Shown piece after piece: positions 23,701 through 35,310 of a DNA stretch of 64,000 nt (position 1 is its first letter; every line of letters starts with the position of its first letter). The DNA comes from Branchiostoma floridae. Lineage: Eukaryota; Chordata; Leptocardii; Amphioxiformes; Branchiostomatidae. The notes beneath the pieces are model-generated. The model was not told the DNA's origin and made no database searches. It saw nothing but the letters and a program-made list of their open reading frames with translations. A program made the translations under genes and the position numbers. The stretch lies in the NCBI RefSeq assembly GCF_000003815.2, contig NC_049993.1, forward strand, positions 20,571,723 through 20,635,722, given 5' to 3'.

Positions 23701-24069
23701 GTGAAGTCTGCCATCTCTGATTGCCTTCTCTCTTTCTACTACTGGTCCTTGGACATTTTTCCATAGACGTTCAGCCAGAACACATCATATGAAAACAAAG
23801 CGATTATAAACAAACTACAATTTGACTAACCAGTACCTGAGCTGTGCATACCAGACTGAATAAAACTTTTCCCTTGGATATTTCCATGTCGATTTTCCAG
23901 CTTTATCAAAGTTAGGACATACAAATTTATTCATTTGGTTCTGTGATTGGTTTTAAGAAGAAATTTAGTTAGTGTTGTCAGAAGGGAAATAGAAGGCTAG
24001 GAGACATGTTCAAATCTGACTATAGTATTAAAGCATTTAAGTTTGTTATGTACAGGTTTATTCTGCACA

Positions 24070-24430
24070 GGCCACACCAATTTAATTTCTTGGTTCACGG
24101 ATTTTTTCATAAAAAATATGGAGCGAGAGGGCGAAATAAAAATAAAAATTGTAAAATGGTTGGGGTAAAGGTAACGGCTAATCCAAAACATAAAGAAAAA
24201 AAGTTTTCAGCTTGAAAAAAGTACAAAAACACTATTTTTGTACAGTAACAGCACCTGTACCCACACTTTAAGGAGCTTATAATATAAAGGCCAATTTGCT
24301 ACACCAGAAAGTTGGTGAATGGTTTCATTAATGGTGAAAATTTGCTGAGTGGTAATTTTTATTTTTATTTTTTTTCCCAAAAAATAGGAGCGAGCGAATC
24401 CGTGAACCAAGAAATTAAATCGGTGTGGCC
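24070..24430. mobile_element. Harbinger-like MITE, copy 2
   Basis: 361 bp, near-identical to 3457-3811, with the same GGCCACACCAATTTAATTTC ends. Flanks are ACA and TCA, so the 3-bp duplication is imperfect here. Confidence 0.8.
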
Positions 24431-24439
24431 TCAGGCTTT

Positions 24440-24720
24440 GTTCAATGGCCAAGTGGTCAGAGTGTTTGCTCTGCAATCGGTTAGGTTGCGAGTTCAATCC
24501 CAGAGTCATACCAAAGACTTTAAAAATGCTTTCTCTGCTTAGCACTCGGTATTGTGAGAAAAATGGTTTGGTAGTTGAACAAACACACAACCAGTGGACT
24601 AGCCCCACTGTAGTTATTGTACAAGGTTGTGTGGCCCAGGTCTACAGAAAATGGAGATAGGTGCCACCCTATGCACCATCTAGTGCGGAAAGAACTTGCT
24701 TTGATTGATTTGATTTGAGT
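24440..24720 (+). mobile_element. tRNA-derived SINE
   Basis: The head has an A-box (TGGCCAAGTGGTC at 24446) and a B-box (GCGAGTTCAATCC near 24488) with tRNA-like spacing. The body is TTAGCACTCGGTATTGTGAG through GTGGACTAGCCCC and GCACCATCTAGTGCGGAAAG, ending in a TTGATTGATTTGATTT tail. A reverse-oriented copy lies inside a CDC20 intron at about 41090-41310. Confidence 0.8.
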
Positions 24721-24984
24721 TATTAGAATTGCAACAATACAATACAGGTGGCATGGGTTGCAGGCAGTGGTAAGCTGGTTTTGTGATACACAGGTTAATA
24801 CATACATGTAACATTAATACTTTAACTGGAGCATTGAATAAAATCAGTAAGTAAACGTTAGATACAATAACCCTAACTTTGAAATGTGATTCAGAATCTT
24901 AACTTTAACTATAATCAACTTTTAAACCAGTGTAGCAATTTTTCTTTAAGTCTCAGAGAACCAGGGAATTGACTTGTTCTTGCC

Positions 24985-25400
24985 CAAGGACCTTAGTCGA
25001 AGAGTGGACTAGCCCCTGCTGTAGTGATTGCACAAAGGTGTGTGGCCCAGGGTTACAGAAACAGAGATGGGCGCTGCCTGATGCACCATGTAGTGCAGAA
25101 AGAGCTTAAACTTTTGATCCAGTTTAGCAATTTTTGTTTAAGCCTAAGAACCGGTAAATTGACTTGTTGTTGCCCGAGGACCTTGGTCGGAGAGTGGACC
25201 AACCCCCTGCTGTAGTGATTGCACAAAGTTGTGTGGCCCAGGGCTACAGTAACGGAGATGGGCACTGCCTGATGCACCATGTAGTGCAGAAAGAACTTAA
25301 ACTTTAACTTTTAATCCAGTTTAGCAATTTTTGTTCAAGACTGAGAACTGGTAAACTGACTTGTTGTTGCCCGAGGACCTTGGTCGGAAAAGTCAGGACT
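24985..25400. repeat. Tandem ~190-bp units derived from the SINE body
   Basis: Two to three units contain GTGGACTAGCCCCTGCTGTA, GATGGGCGCTGCCTGATGCA, CCATGTAGTGCAGAAAGA, then GACTTGTTGTTGCCCGAGGA. The first part is the 3' body of the SINE at 24440, so a SINE fragment has become a tandem repeat. Confidence 0.75.
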
Positions 25401-26371
25401 GTAAACACTACAAGTCCGCAGGGCGGTCCTGTACACAGCCCGACATCACACAAGTAAACACCTCCAGACACCCTCCACCACAACCCTCCAGTCTTAACAA
25501 CATTCTTCAACACTTAGCAACTTTTACAAGGAGCGCAGCTCTCTCAGACAGTCTTAGGCTGCGACGTCTTACATCTTGCTGCAAGAAAGTAGCCAGCTGA
25601 GTTTCCTACCTCCTTAAAGATGAGGGTCTTAAGCGATCGTTTCTTCCTCGGCTCAGCCGGACGCAGGTCTTAAGGAGAAGTTAGCTCAAGATGCTGAAGT
25701 CGTCTTAAGGTTGGCAACGGTTGCTTTTCCTGAAGTCATATTTCATGTGGGGAGTTTCCCGCCGGCTGGCAGGGTGCTTGTCTTGGAGCTGTGTGTGAGA
25801 AAATGCCTGGCATTCTCGCCAGGGTCACATGTGGGGCTGCTGGGGGGCCTTGTCTCGCCAGGGTCAGATGTGGAGTACCTGGGGGGGCTTGCCTGGAGTG
25901 GCTGGAAGTTTACATAGCTGGTGTGGAGGAGGTGCCAGTGTTGCGGCTCAAGATACGCCCCTGACAAGACCGTACCCTCAACAAGCCTGAGATATACTCC
26001 AGGGTAAGCAGTGACCATGACTCCAACCAACTTCAAGTTCAAATACAGGTGTTGTAACATTGTTTTCTCCCCTTACAATGTGTGGGAAAGTGAAGCTTGT
26101 CATCAAATTGTTCGGGTTGGAAACTTTCTGAAGTAGACATCTTGAAACAACGTTTGGAATTTGGAATCAGCTTAGTGCTGATAAAAGGTAATACCCTCCT
26201 TGCTCACAGCTAGTCTGGGGATGGGCCGGTGTTTTCAGGGGTACAGTTTTGTCTGCTACACTGGAGGCACCTGTTGGTGGAGAGGCAGACACAACAACTA
26301 CAGGTCCTGTGTCCTCGCCCCCCCCTCCTGGAAACATCAACCCTGGAATGCGATATCTAATAGCCTGGAAG
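25401..26371. other. Nothing recognised
   Basis: Mixed composition with moderately GC-rich patches at 25520-25950. ORFs are short and lack any family signature. Confidence 0.35.
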
Positions 26372-27352
26372 AGGGGTGTGATGACAGCAAGGATAACTCA
26401 GCAGGCTCTGCATGGGGTGTGATGACAGCAAGGATAACTCAGGAGGCTCTGCATGGGGTGTGATGACAGCAAGGATAACTCAGGAGGCTCTGCATGGGGT
26501 GTGATGACAGCACAGATAACTCAGGAGGCTCTGCATGGGGTGTGATGAAAGCAAGGATAACTCAGGAGGCTCTGCATGGGGTGTGATGACAGCAAGGATA
26601 ACTCAGGAGGCTCTGCATGGGGTGTGATGACAGCAAGGATAACTCAGGAGGCTCTGCATGGGGTGTGATGACAGCAAGGATAACTCAGGAGGGTCTGCAT
26701 GGGGCATGATGACAGCACAGATAACTCAGGAGGCTCTGCATGGGGTGTGATGACAGCAAGGGTAACTCAGCAGGCTCTGCATGGGGTGTGATGACAGCAA
26801 GGATAACTCAGGAGGCTCTGCATGGGGTATGATGACAGCAAGGATAACTCAGGAGGGTCTGCATGGGGTGTGATGACAGCAAGGGTAACTCAGGAGGCTC
26901 TGCATGGGGTGTGATGACAGCAAGGATAACTCAGGAGGGTCTGCATGGGGTGTGATGACAGCAAGGATAACTCGGGAGGCTGTGCATGGGGTGTGACGAC
27001 AGCAAGGATAACTCAGGAGGCTCTGCATGGGGTGTGATGACAGCAAGGGTAACTCAGGAGGCTCTGCATGGGGTGTGATGACAGCAAGGATAACTCAGGA
27101 GGCTCTGCATGGGGTGTGATGACAGCAAGGGTAACTCAGGAGGCTCTGCATGGGGTGTGATGACAGCAAGGATAACTCAGGAGGCTCTGCATGGGGTATG
27201 ATGACAGCACAGATAACTCAGGAGGCTCTGCATGGGGTGTGATGACAGCAAGGGTAACTCAGGAGGCTGTGCATGGGGTGTGATGACAGCAAGGGTAACT
27301 CAGGAGGCTCTGCATGGGGTGTGATGATAGCAAGGATAACTCAGAAGGGTCT
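26372..27352. repeat. 41-bp minisatellite, about 24 copies
   Basis: Unit GGCTCTGCATGGGGTGTGAT followed by GACAGCAAGGATAACTCAGGA. Copies differ by single bases (AAGGAT/AAGGGT/CACAGAT, GAGG/CAGG), and variant units recur, showing amplification of blocks. Confidence 0.95.
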
Positions 27353-27759
27353 GTAGGGGGTTCTGAGAAAAAGCCTTTAACTTTATTTTGATTTTTCAGC
27401 AATCTCCATTGTTGCCTTCCTCAGGTTGGAATGAACAATCAATAAATCATGTGACATCATGGACTGGATCCCAATACTCACTCACTCACTATCCGTTGTT
27501 GATTATACTGCTGCTACAATGCTATTCTCCAATAGGAGAATAGTATTGTGTTCAAGCCAAATATAGAAACGTTTTACTAAATATTATTGCTGTCATGGTA
27601 TTCTAACAGTGTTCTACATCTGATACATCATTTTGTGAAATACATTATATTAACTGTCTGTCTAAATGTCAACATGCATCAAAGCCTATTATTTGGCAGG
27701 GCTGCAAATTTCAACATTTTCAAGCCAAAACCAAGACATTCTCTTGATCAGGCCCAGTT

Positions 27760-28450
27760 TGACTTGTTATTATTGAATAGAACTGACAGGAAGGAATGTC
27801 TAGTGGCCGTTTGTTGCACTTTACCGTGTGTGGTGATATAATGCCCTTGACCCCAAGGTCACAAGAACAGCAGGGAATGATTGAGTAGTGGTGTAACATA
27901 CCGGACAAAAGTCTCAAACCAAGGAATTAAGATGATTTGGCCCAGTTCTGAGTTATGTTCACCAACAGACCTGACAGCACAGGATGCCAGCGGCCTTTTG
28001 TTGTCCTGCTGTGATGTTTGCCCTTGAACTCAAGGTCATAAGTTCATGTCTGCCAGAAAAGAAACATTTAAACCTATTAAGTACATGTTGTTGTCTGTCA
28101 AATTTTGCACAAAGGAACCATGGTATTTATCTGGTAGGTATTTGAGACGTATCTTTTAAGAAAACCAATATCTCTAATATTGCTTTGTCCTTTACATCTT
28201 TACTATGATGACCTTGAACCCAAGGTCACAATATTTGATGTCTGCCAATCAGCATAAATTCCTTAACTGGAAACAATCTTAAATTCTAGGTCAGAATGTA
28301 CAAGAATCACAGAAGTAACTTGCTGAGGCCCAGTTTGACTTGTAACTAACCAATAAGACCGACAATCATCCGTTTCTTGGCCCTTCTATTTGTGGTGATG
28401 TTTGTCCTTGACCCCAAGGTCATGAGAACATGTCTGCCCCAGATCAGCAC
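27760..28450. repeat. Diverged ~185-bp tandem repeat
   Basis: GCCCTTGACCCCAAGGTCA or a close variant occurs at about 27843, 28021, 28210 and 28408, each preceded by a GACCTGACAG..GCCAGCGGCCTTTTGTTG-type stretch. An old array. Confidence 0.65.
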
Positions 28451-28564
28451 CTGGAAATGGAGGGGCAGTCTAGATCTCTTTACCAGACCTCGGGAGGGGG
28501 GCAACGAACTTGTGTTATCCATCAGACTATGTACTAGTAACCTTGATGTTGTGAATGGTGTCCA

Positions 28565-28858
28565 TAGAGGCCTTAACCTGGAATCCAGTCTAGTTGTGGC
28601 ACGGGCCTACCGTAGTTAGTATAGACTCTCTACGGGGCCAGTGCAGCTCTAAGCCGCTGGTGTAATCATTCACACCCGGTAGGATTTTCCCCGGTAGGAT
28701 TTTCCCACTGGGCCAAGTCTAACCGCGTGAAAATCCTACCGGGTGTGAATAATTACCCGGGCGGCTGAGAGCTACACTGGCCCTGTAGAGAGCCTACACT
28801 AACTACGGTAACGTTAGGCCGAGCCAGTAGTAGACTGGATTCCAGGTTACAGAGGCCT
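28565..28858. mobile_element. 276-bp palindromic MITE with ~9-bp TSD
   Basis: Element 28574-28849 has ends TAACCTGGAATCCAGTCTA and TAGACTGGATTCCAGGTTA, then long inner arms. Flanks TAGAGGCCT and CAGAGGCCT are a 9-bp duplication with one change. Confidence 0.85.
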
Positions 28859-29331
28859 TGATTTAGACCAGTTTTCTCTCTCTCTGTGTCAGTCAGTCTG
28901 CCAGTCAGACTATGACAAACTACACAAGAACTTAACGACAAAAGATTTCAATTCCGATGCTCATAGATACAAAATTACATAAACTTAAAGTTGCAACTTA
29001 GCAGATAGTAAGAGTCCAATTTCAATTCAAAGTTCAATTCAAATTGCAGTTCAAAGGGGTTGTTTTCAACAGAGTTGAAAAGAGAATTTCCTCTATTTGA
29101 TAGAGAACAGTGCAATTTCTCATACAGTAGTAACATAAATAAAGAGTAAGATTAGACAATTTCAACATAATATTAATAAATTATGATAAAGAAAGATAGA
29201 AAATTCTTGTTTCTTCTTTTGTTCCAGCTACATTTCCTGTAATCAATCACTTCAAGGTCTCTCTGTTCAGTTTTATAACACGAGTTGTCATTGTCTCGTT
29301 TTCAAAACAAGGCCAGGTCATAAGAGATGGC

Positions 29332-29542
29332 AGACTTCACTACTCTCCAAGCAGAGGTTAGGCTCCGGCTGTTTTTAACGTCTTTTTTAGTCGTGTTTAT
29401 CGGACTTTCTATTTTGTATTTCAGCAGGCCGAGTGGGGTGAACGTCAAGAAAAATGACAAAATAGAAAGTCCGATAAAAACGACTAAAAAAGACATTAAA
29501 AACAGCCGGAGCCTAGCCTCTGCTTGGAGAGTAAGACTCCAC
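29332..29542. mobile_element. 193-bp palindromic MITE (TACTCTCCAAGC family)
   Basis: Element 29341-29533 has ends TACTCTCCAAGCAGAGGTTA and the inverse, with arms continuing through GGCTCCGGCTG and beyond. Flanks AGACTTCAC and AGACTCCAC match at 8 of 9. Relatives are at 34373, 46546 and 50451. Confidence 0.88.
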
Positions 29543-29688
29543 CGCCTCAAAGGTTTCAGCGCCCTCAAGCGGAAGATACTGTACATAAACTGCACAGCTC
29601 CCTCTAGCAGAACATACAGGAATTGCAGTATTACACACTCAAACAAGACGTCTCGAGGTGATGGGAGACAATACCTCATTCCTCATAG

Positions 29689-29990
29689 GTAGCGCGCGTA
29701 GTCCAGTGGTTAGCGGCCCTGCCTCTGGAACTGGAAGCCGTGAGTTCGATTCCGGCTGTGTCGCTCACCCGACATGCACGCTACCGGAAAGGGTTGCAGT
29801 CCTTAGGATGGGACATTAAGCCGTGGTCCACTGTTCATTGTGCTTGTCGAAAAGAGCTAGGGGAATTTCCCCGGTACAATGAACCTGTAAATACTGTACA
29901 TAGCGTCTGTCCTCCCTGTCACGACCAGTGGAAGACTAGCTCTTCATTGAGCTAAAATTGGATCGAGATCCCTTTCCTTTTTTTTTATTC
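29689..29990 (+). mobile_element. tRNA-derived SINE (second family)
   Basis: The head GTAGCGCGCGTAGTCCAGTG includes an A-box, and GTGAGTTCGATTCCG at 29740-29754 is a good B-box. The body includes CATGCACGCTACCGG and GGGACATTAAGCCGTGG, and the copy ends with a T-rich tail. Different from the SINE at 24440. Confidence 0.85.
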
Positions 29991-30768
29991 CCTTTGACAA
30001 GTTATCAACATGTCGTATCGTCTAGTCAAGGCAATCTTAGGTTATATTATATAATATACCACTCACATTCAGTTTTGAATAACCATGAAGACCACAGACC
30101 TATAATGCATTTAGAGTGGCCCTTGGACTTTGGATGACAGTGAGTTGTAAATACTGTCTTGCAAGCAGGGAAGAAATGGCACAACTACCAGTATACCAGC
30201 TGGGCCTAACTGGAAGTTAGTAAAGACTGAAGTATAGTAAAACATAGTGAAACAGTGATTCTTCCTCACCTGATCTTTGTCTCCCCCACACACCAGCGAT
30301 CCCTGCAGGTGAAACAGGTGGTTGTCAGGGCTAGCACCAGGGCCCGTCTTGGCACCAAAATTTCCTTGTTCATGTAAAAACTTTCATCCTGTGCTTGAAA
30401 GAAAAATCTGGGCTTCATGACATTAAATCGATGGAACTATACTTCAATTAACTAAAAGTGAAAGATTTAGCAATGAAAATTAAGGACATGCCATTGGGCT
30501 CCCAAAGAGCAGGAGTCAGGCCTGGGGTTTGCCCTTTGAGTGATGCAACACTCACCCGGCTGTGTGGTTTGAACCACTCACCACACAACAGGCGGGGATT
30601 ACAGACCTGCTCTGTGTTTTTGTACCGTTTTGTGGGGGCTAATCCTGGAACAAAGTGATTCCTGAATGGCCCCGGCGCACCCACAACACTCGGGGCTTGA
30701 GCTGTTGTTTTGGCGGTGTAGGGTTGCGCGTTATCTGTGTAACACTTACTTTGTAACCTCGTGTTGAC

Positions 30769-32282
30769 AGAATTACACCTGCGCACGGTCTGGTAGACAG
30801 CACTGGGGACGGAATTGCACCTGCGCCCGTCTGAGAGGCAACACGGGGGACGGCATTACACCTGCGCACGTCTGAGAGGCAACACTGGAGACGGAATTAC
30901 ACCTGCGCACGTCTGAGAGGCAACACTGGGGACGGAATTACACCTGCCTCCGTCTGAGAGGCAACACTGGAGACGGAATTACACCTGCGCCAGTCTGAGA
31001 GGCAACACTGGCGACGGAATTACACCTGCGCTGGTCTGAGATGCAACACTGGAGACGGAATTACACCTGCGCACGGTCTGGTAGGCAGCACTGGGGACGG
31101 AATTACACCTGCGCCCGTCTGATAGGCAACACTGGGGACGGAATTACACCTGCGCCCATCTGAGAGGCAACACTGGGACGGAATTACACCTGCGCCCATC
31201 TGAGAGGCAACACTGGAGACGGAATTACACCTGCGCACGGTCTGGTAGGCAGCACTGGGGACGGAATTACACCTGCGCCCGTCTGATAGGCAACACTGGA
31301 GACGGAGTTACACCTGCGCCCGTCTGAGAGGCAACACTGGAGACAGAATTACACCTGCACCCATCTGAGAGGCAACACTGGGGACGGAATTACACCTGCG
31401 CCCGTCTGAGAGGCAACACTGGGGACGGAATTACACCTGCGCCCATCTGATAGGCAACACTGGGGACGGAATTACACCTGCGCCCGTCTGAGAGGCAACA
31501 CTGGGGACGGAATTACACCTGCGCCCATCTGAGAGGCAACACTGGGGACGGAATTACACCTGCGCCCGTCTGAGAGGCAACACTGGAGACGGAATTACAC
31601 CTGCGCCCATCTGAGAGGCAACACTGGAGACAGAATTACACCTGCGCCCGTCTGAGAGGCAACACTGGGGACGGAATTACACCTGCGCCCATCTGAGAGG
31701 CAACACTGGGGACGGAATTACACCTGCGCCCATCTGAGAGGCAACACTGGAGACAGAATTACACCTGCGCCCGTCTGAGAGGCAACACTGGGGACGGAAT
31801 TACACTTGCGCCCATCTGAGACGCAACACTGGAGACAGAATTACACCTGCGCCCATCTGATAGGCAACACTGGGGACGGAATTACACCTGCGCCCGTCTG
31901 ATAGGCACACTGGAGACGGAATTACACCTGCGCCCATCTGAGATGCAACACTGGAGACGGAATTACATTGTATACCTGCGCCCGTCTGAGAGGCAACACT
32001 GGAGACAGAATTACACCTGCGCCCGTCTGAGAGGCAACACTGGGGACAGAATTACACCTGCGCACGTCTGAGAGGCAACACTGGAGACAGAATTACACCT
32101 GCACCCGTCTGAGAGGCAACACTGGGGACAGAATTACACCTGCGCAGGTCTGAGAGGCAACACTGGGGACGGAATTACACCTGCGCCCGTCTGAGAGGCA
32201 ACACTGGGGACGGAATTACACCTGCGCCCATCTGAGAGGCAACACTAGACAGAGACAGAATTACACCTGCGCCCATCTGATA
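30769..32282. repeat. 41-bp minisatellite, about 37 copies
   Basis: Unit ACGGAATTACACCTGCGCCC followed by GTCTGAGAGGCAACACTGGGG. Variants (CCATCTG, GCACGGTCTGGTAG, GATAGGC, GGAGAC) recur in blocks. It has the same unit length as the array at 26372 but unrelated sequence. Confidence 0.95.
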
Positions 32283-32810
32283 GACTGAGCTACGTAGACT
32301 GTGTTGGTTGGAGAAAGACCAAACAAGTCTTCAAGGGGCCGTAATTCCTTCTTAAGTGTCCTGGTCAAGACGTGTTCACATCCTTCTTGCTGCCAACTGC
32401 TGAGTAAATAGTACCAGTTTGTCCAAACAACTTGTGTTACAGTATTGGGGAAGGCCTCACTAGTTTCTTTGGTTGGCTCCCGTTTTGAGCTAACTAGAAA
32501 TTCAGCAAGATAATAAAAAAAAACACATAGGACAGGTAGGAACTTAGGTATTGGGTAAGGCCTCACCAGTTTCTTTGGTTGGTTCACATTTTCAGGCAAC
32601 TAGAAATTTGGCAAGACAATAAAAAACACATAACTTTGGGCAGGTAGGAAACTTGTGTCTTTAAGTTACTATCCACTCCTTGAAATTGTTTTTAGAGACT
32701 TTTCTCTCAGACTTCATCTTTCATACCAGTTTTCATATTCACGTTTGTATTCAAACTGTGTTTTCATGTGAATTAAGAGACTCTTTATACACAACCATAA
32801 TGTTGCTTCA

Positions 32811-33114
32811 TATAGTAAGGTTCTTTTAGCACAACCAGAAAATAACTTACATCCAACGTTTCGGTGTCTGTCAGACACCATCATCAGGGTGGAATGACGG
32901 GAACTACTTCTTGCTGCTACTTATAGCCGATGTAGGTGGCGTTGCAGCAGCAAGAACGCCGTCCCAGACGTGGCTCAGCTTGTATCCCCCCTCGTCTCTG
33001 TTCATGAGTGGCACTGATTTTCTGATCCAAACTGCTTCTTTAATCCATCGAGTTCTTCTGTTCTTACGTTGGATGTAAGTTATTTTCTGGTTGTGCTAAA
33101 AGAACCTTACTATA
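32811..33114 (-). mobile_element. Penelope-like element 3' fragment with inverted tails
   Basis: 304 bp with ~48-bp inverted ends (TATAGTAAGGTTCTTTTAGC through ATCCAACG). On the minus strand a ~50-codon ORF reads RTRWIKEAVWIRKSVPLMNR then DEGGYKLSHVWDGVL before a TAG. This resembles the last residues of the GIY-YIG endonuclease of Penelope-like elements (NRDxGxYxLxxxxDxxL). The 3' UTR then contains a hammerhead-like core. Inverted tail duplications are usual for truncated Penelope copies. Family assignment is by recall of the motif. Confidence 0.75.
32857..32887 (-). ncRNA. Hammerhead ribozyme core-like motif
   Basis: The minus strand reads CTGATGA, then a 6-bp stem GGTGTC/GACACC with a TGACA loop, then GAAAC. 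These are the two invariant strands of the hammerhead core in the right order with a proper stem II. Stem III could form between CGTTGGATGTAAG and its inverse in the other tail, which is followed by GTA. I could not find a good stem I, so activity is uncertain. Confidence 0.55.
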
Positions 33115-33157
33115 TGAATAATTGCCAACCTGATGAAGTTATTCATGGACATAATGT

Positions 33158-33257
33158 NNNNNNNNNNNNNNNNNNNNNNNNNNNNNNNNNNNNNNNNNNN
33201 NNNNNNNNNNNNNNNNNNNNNNNNNNNNNNNNNNNNNNNNNNNNNNNNNNNNNNNNN
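33158..33257. other. Assembly gap (100 N)
   Basis: Exactly 100 N directly after the Penelope fragment. Confidence 1.
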
Positions 33258-33469
33258 ACCGTCTGTCACCTTCAGGGCAATTCAGACTGGTTTACATTGT
33301 GCTTCAGCGATAGGTGTCACTGCTTACAGATGCGGTCACAAAAAGTATTCGCATATACATATGCATGCAATGTTTATACAATGTTTAGAATGCATTTTTT
33401 TTAATGTTTGGGACCACATTGTAAACATTGCATAAGCAATGTCTGTGTATGTGTTAATACTGTACGTTA

Positions 33470-33930
33470 GTGGAACCGGAAATAAAGCAATGGTTGTGTA
33501 AAGGAGTCTCTTTATTCCATCCTCCTAACGCCCGGTCCCCAACGGCACTACCTTATGGGGCCCTGCTGTCCCAGGCCCTACCTACGGGTATTATGATTGT
33601 CGCCACAAACAAGCTGTCAACCAATCAGAGAACAGGCCTTCCTTGGGCTTGTTGTTGTCGCAAGCTGTCTTGCAAAGGCCGCTGGGAAGCTATCAGCCAA
33701 TCATGTTACGTATTACCATGGCTTTGTTTGCTCACCATGCCAACGCCCGATCCCCAACGGCTGACTGCCCATATAAGGGCAAGCTCATTAATATTCATAA
33801 GCAAGGCACCCCTAATAACCGAATACTGTGGCTGATTTGTCAGGGTTGATATCATAGGCTTTGCCGTGATTGTCAACCCTGAGTGCGAGGGTGCTTTATT
33901 CAGCCTGTTCTGTTTCAGTCCCTAGACGTC
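33470..33930. promoter_or_regulatory. Promoter-like or solo-LTR-like unit of unknown origin
   Basis: On the plus strand, CCAATCAG (33616) and CCAATCAT (33694) are followed by CCATATAAGG (~33769), in promoter-like order and spacing. A 10-bp-stem hairpin TCAGGGTTGA/TCAACCCTGA sits downstream at ~33841-33885, with an inner stem. CGCCCGGTCCCCAACGGC and CGCCCGATCCCCAACGGC form a direct repeat 200 bp apart. On the minus strand, AATAAAGAGACTCCTTTACA could be the end of an LTR. No partner copy is in the window. Confidence 0.35.
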
Positions 33931-34372
33931 AGGAGGAGGCTACTGTACCATCTGCACTGATGACAGAAACCAGGCGCTGAACCAACGACCTTCAAACGCA
34001 CCCTGACCTTGCTTTACACTCCAACATGGAGGCACGTGTTCCTGGTCTTTGAACTGAGCTTGACGAATATTTGTGGGGTAGGGCCGTTATGTTCTTCGGG
34101 GAAAGGGTATTTATGAGAAGTTTACAGAAAATGCTGTTCATGACTGAGGGTAAAAATAAACTCACCTTTTGTGGGGGAGTTCCATGATTATGTTCCTTGG
34201 GAGTGGGTATTTAGAAGAAGTTTGAAAGAAAATGCCAAACTCTGTTCATAACTTATGGTAAAAATAAAATCCACTTTTAAGTTACAACTTTTTGTTGCAT
34301 ATCTGTTGTTTTTATGAATTTCGTGTCTCTTATTTGGTAACACTAACATACTTTGAAAATGACCAATAAACT

Positions 34373-34464
34373 TATTCTCCAAGCAGAGGTTGGGTTGCAG
34401 AGATAGTAATGGTCAGAAAAATCCCGATCACTACTATCTCCGCGACCCCTCTGCTTGGAAAATA
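34373..34464. mobile_element. 92-bp palindromic MITE (TACTCTCCAAGC family)
   Basis: Ends TATTCTCCAAGCAGAGG and CCTCTGCTTGGAAAATA. Flanks CAATAAACT and CAAGAAACT match at 8 of 9. The centre folds through GAGATAGTA/TACTATCTC. Confidence 0.8.
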
Positions 34465-34538
34465 CAAGAAACTGAGAAAGGAAAGTAACGGTTTCAAGAA
34501 GAACTGAGATAAGAACAGCTTTAGTTTCACTGCTGGTA

Positions 34539-34544
34539 CTTTAT
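34539..34544 (-). terminator. CDC20: Probable CDC20 polyadenylation signal
   Basis: AATAAA on the minus strand, 483 bases past the stop codon. It is the first such hexamer downstream, so the 3' UTR would be ~500 bases. It lies 75 bases from the MITE at 34373. Confidence 0.65.
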
Positions 34545-35026
34545 TCAGATCCATGATGTCATAATGCAGTAGCTATTTATAACTTCCTGTCCTTTGGAAG
34601 CGTACGTTGGCCAGCACACTAATTCAGAGTGGCCCGTTGGTGGCGGTATGCACATTCAAAGTGCTAAAATTTAAAATCAACTTCACAACAAGGACGATGC
34701 GCAACACTGTACAAGTATACAAAAGTATGTCAATCAAATGACTTCACTACATATAAGCGGGTTCGGTGAAATATACAATCATGTATATACATTTCACTCC
34801 ACGTCGTAAGTAAGCGTCGTAAAAGTATTAGCCAAAGCCCACGACCTATGTCTCTGCTGTTGACCTATGAACCTTTGCAGTTGACCTATGAACTGTACAT
34901 GACCTATGAACACCTGTATCCACCTTGCTCAGTCTGCAGACGTTCCATATTGCAGTTCTTCAAAGCGTAAGAAAAAGATTAGTCCTAAGAAATGTTGTAA
35001 GAATCCTTAAGAAGAGCAGGATGTAG

Positions 35027-35208
35027 TTATCTGATCTGCTGCCGCAGTAGCGTGTTGGTTTTCTTGTCGGGGTGACTTTTTTGCGCCGGTTTCTTCTGGG
35101 GGTCGACAGCGAAACACTTCCAGAGTCGGAGGGTCTCGTCTGCTGCGGCGGAGACAACAGTGGTGCCGTCCGGACTCATGGCCATGTGGAGCACACGGGC
35201 CTGGTGAC
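35027..35208 (-). CDS. CDC20: CDC20 coding exon 12 (blade 7 and IR tail)
   Basis: Residues 478-537, ending [11 protein letters not shown], a Lys-rich linker, QQIR and TAA. A second copy of the acceptor region at ~35309-35350 has lost its AG (CCCCCTGGTC). Confidence 0.96.
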
Positions 35209-35248
35209 CTGTGGGGGGAGGGGGCGGTCTGTTAGTGTAGTCAGACAC

Positions 35249-35310
<62 letters not shown>

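Noticed and set aside
24446-24520. tRNA gene
   Set aside because: A- and B-boxes are present, but no full cloverleaf forms and the sequence continues into a SINE body. The same holds for 29689-29760.
26372-27352. CRISPR-like regular repeat
   Set aside because: The 41-bp units are head-to-tail with no unique spacers; this is a minisatellite in animal DNA. The same applies to 30769-32282 and 49718-50263.
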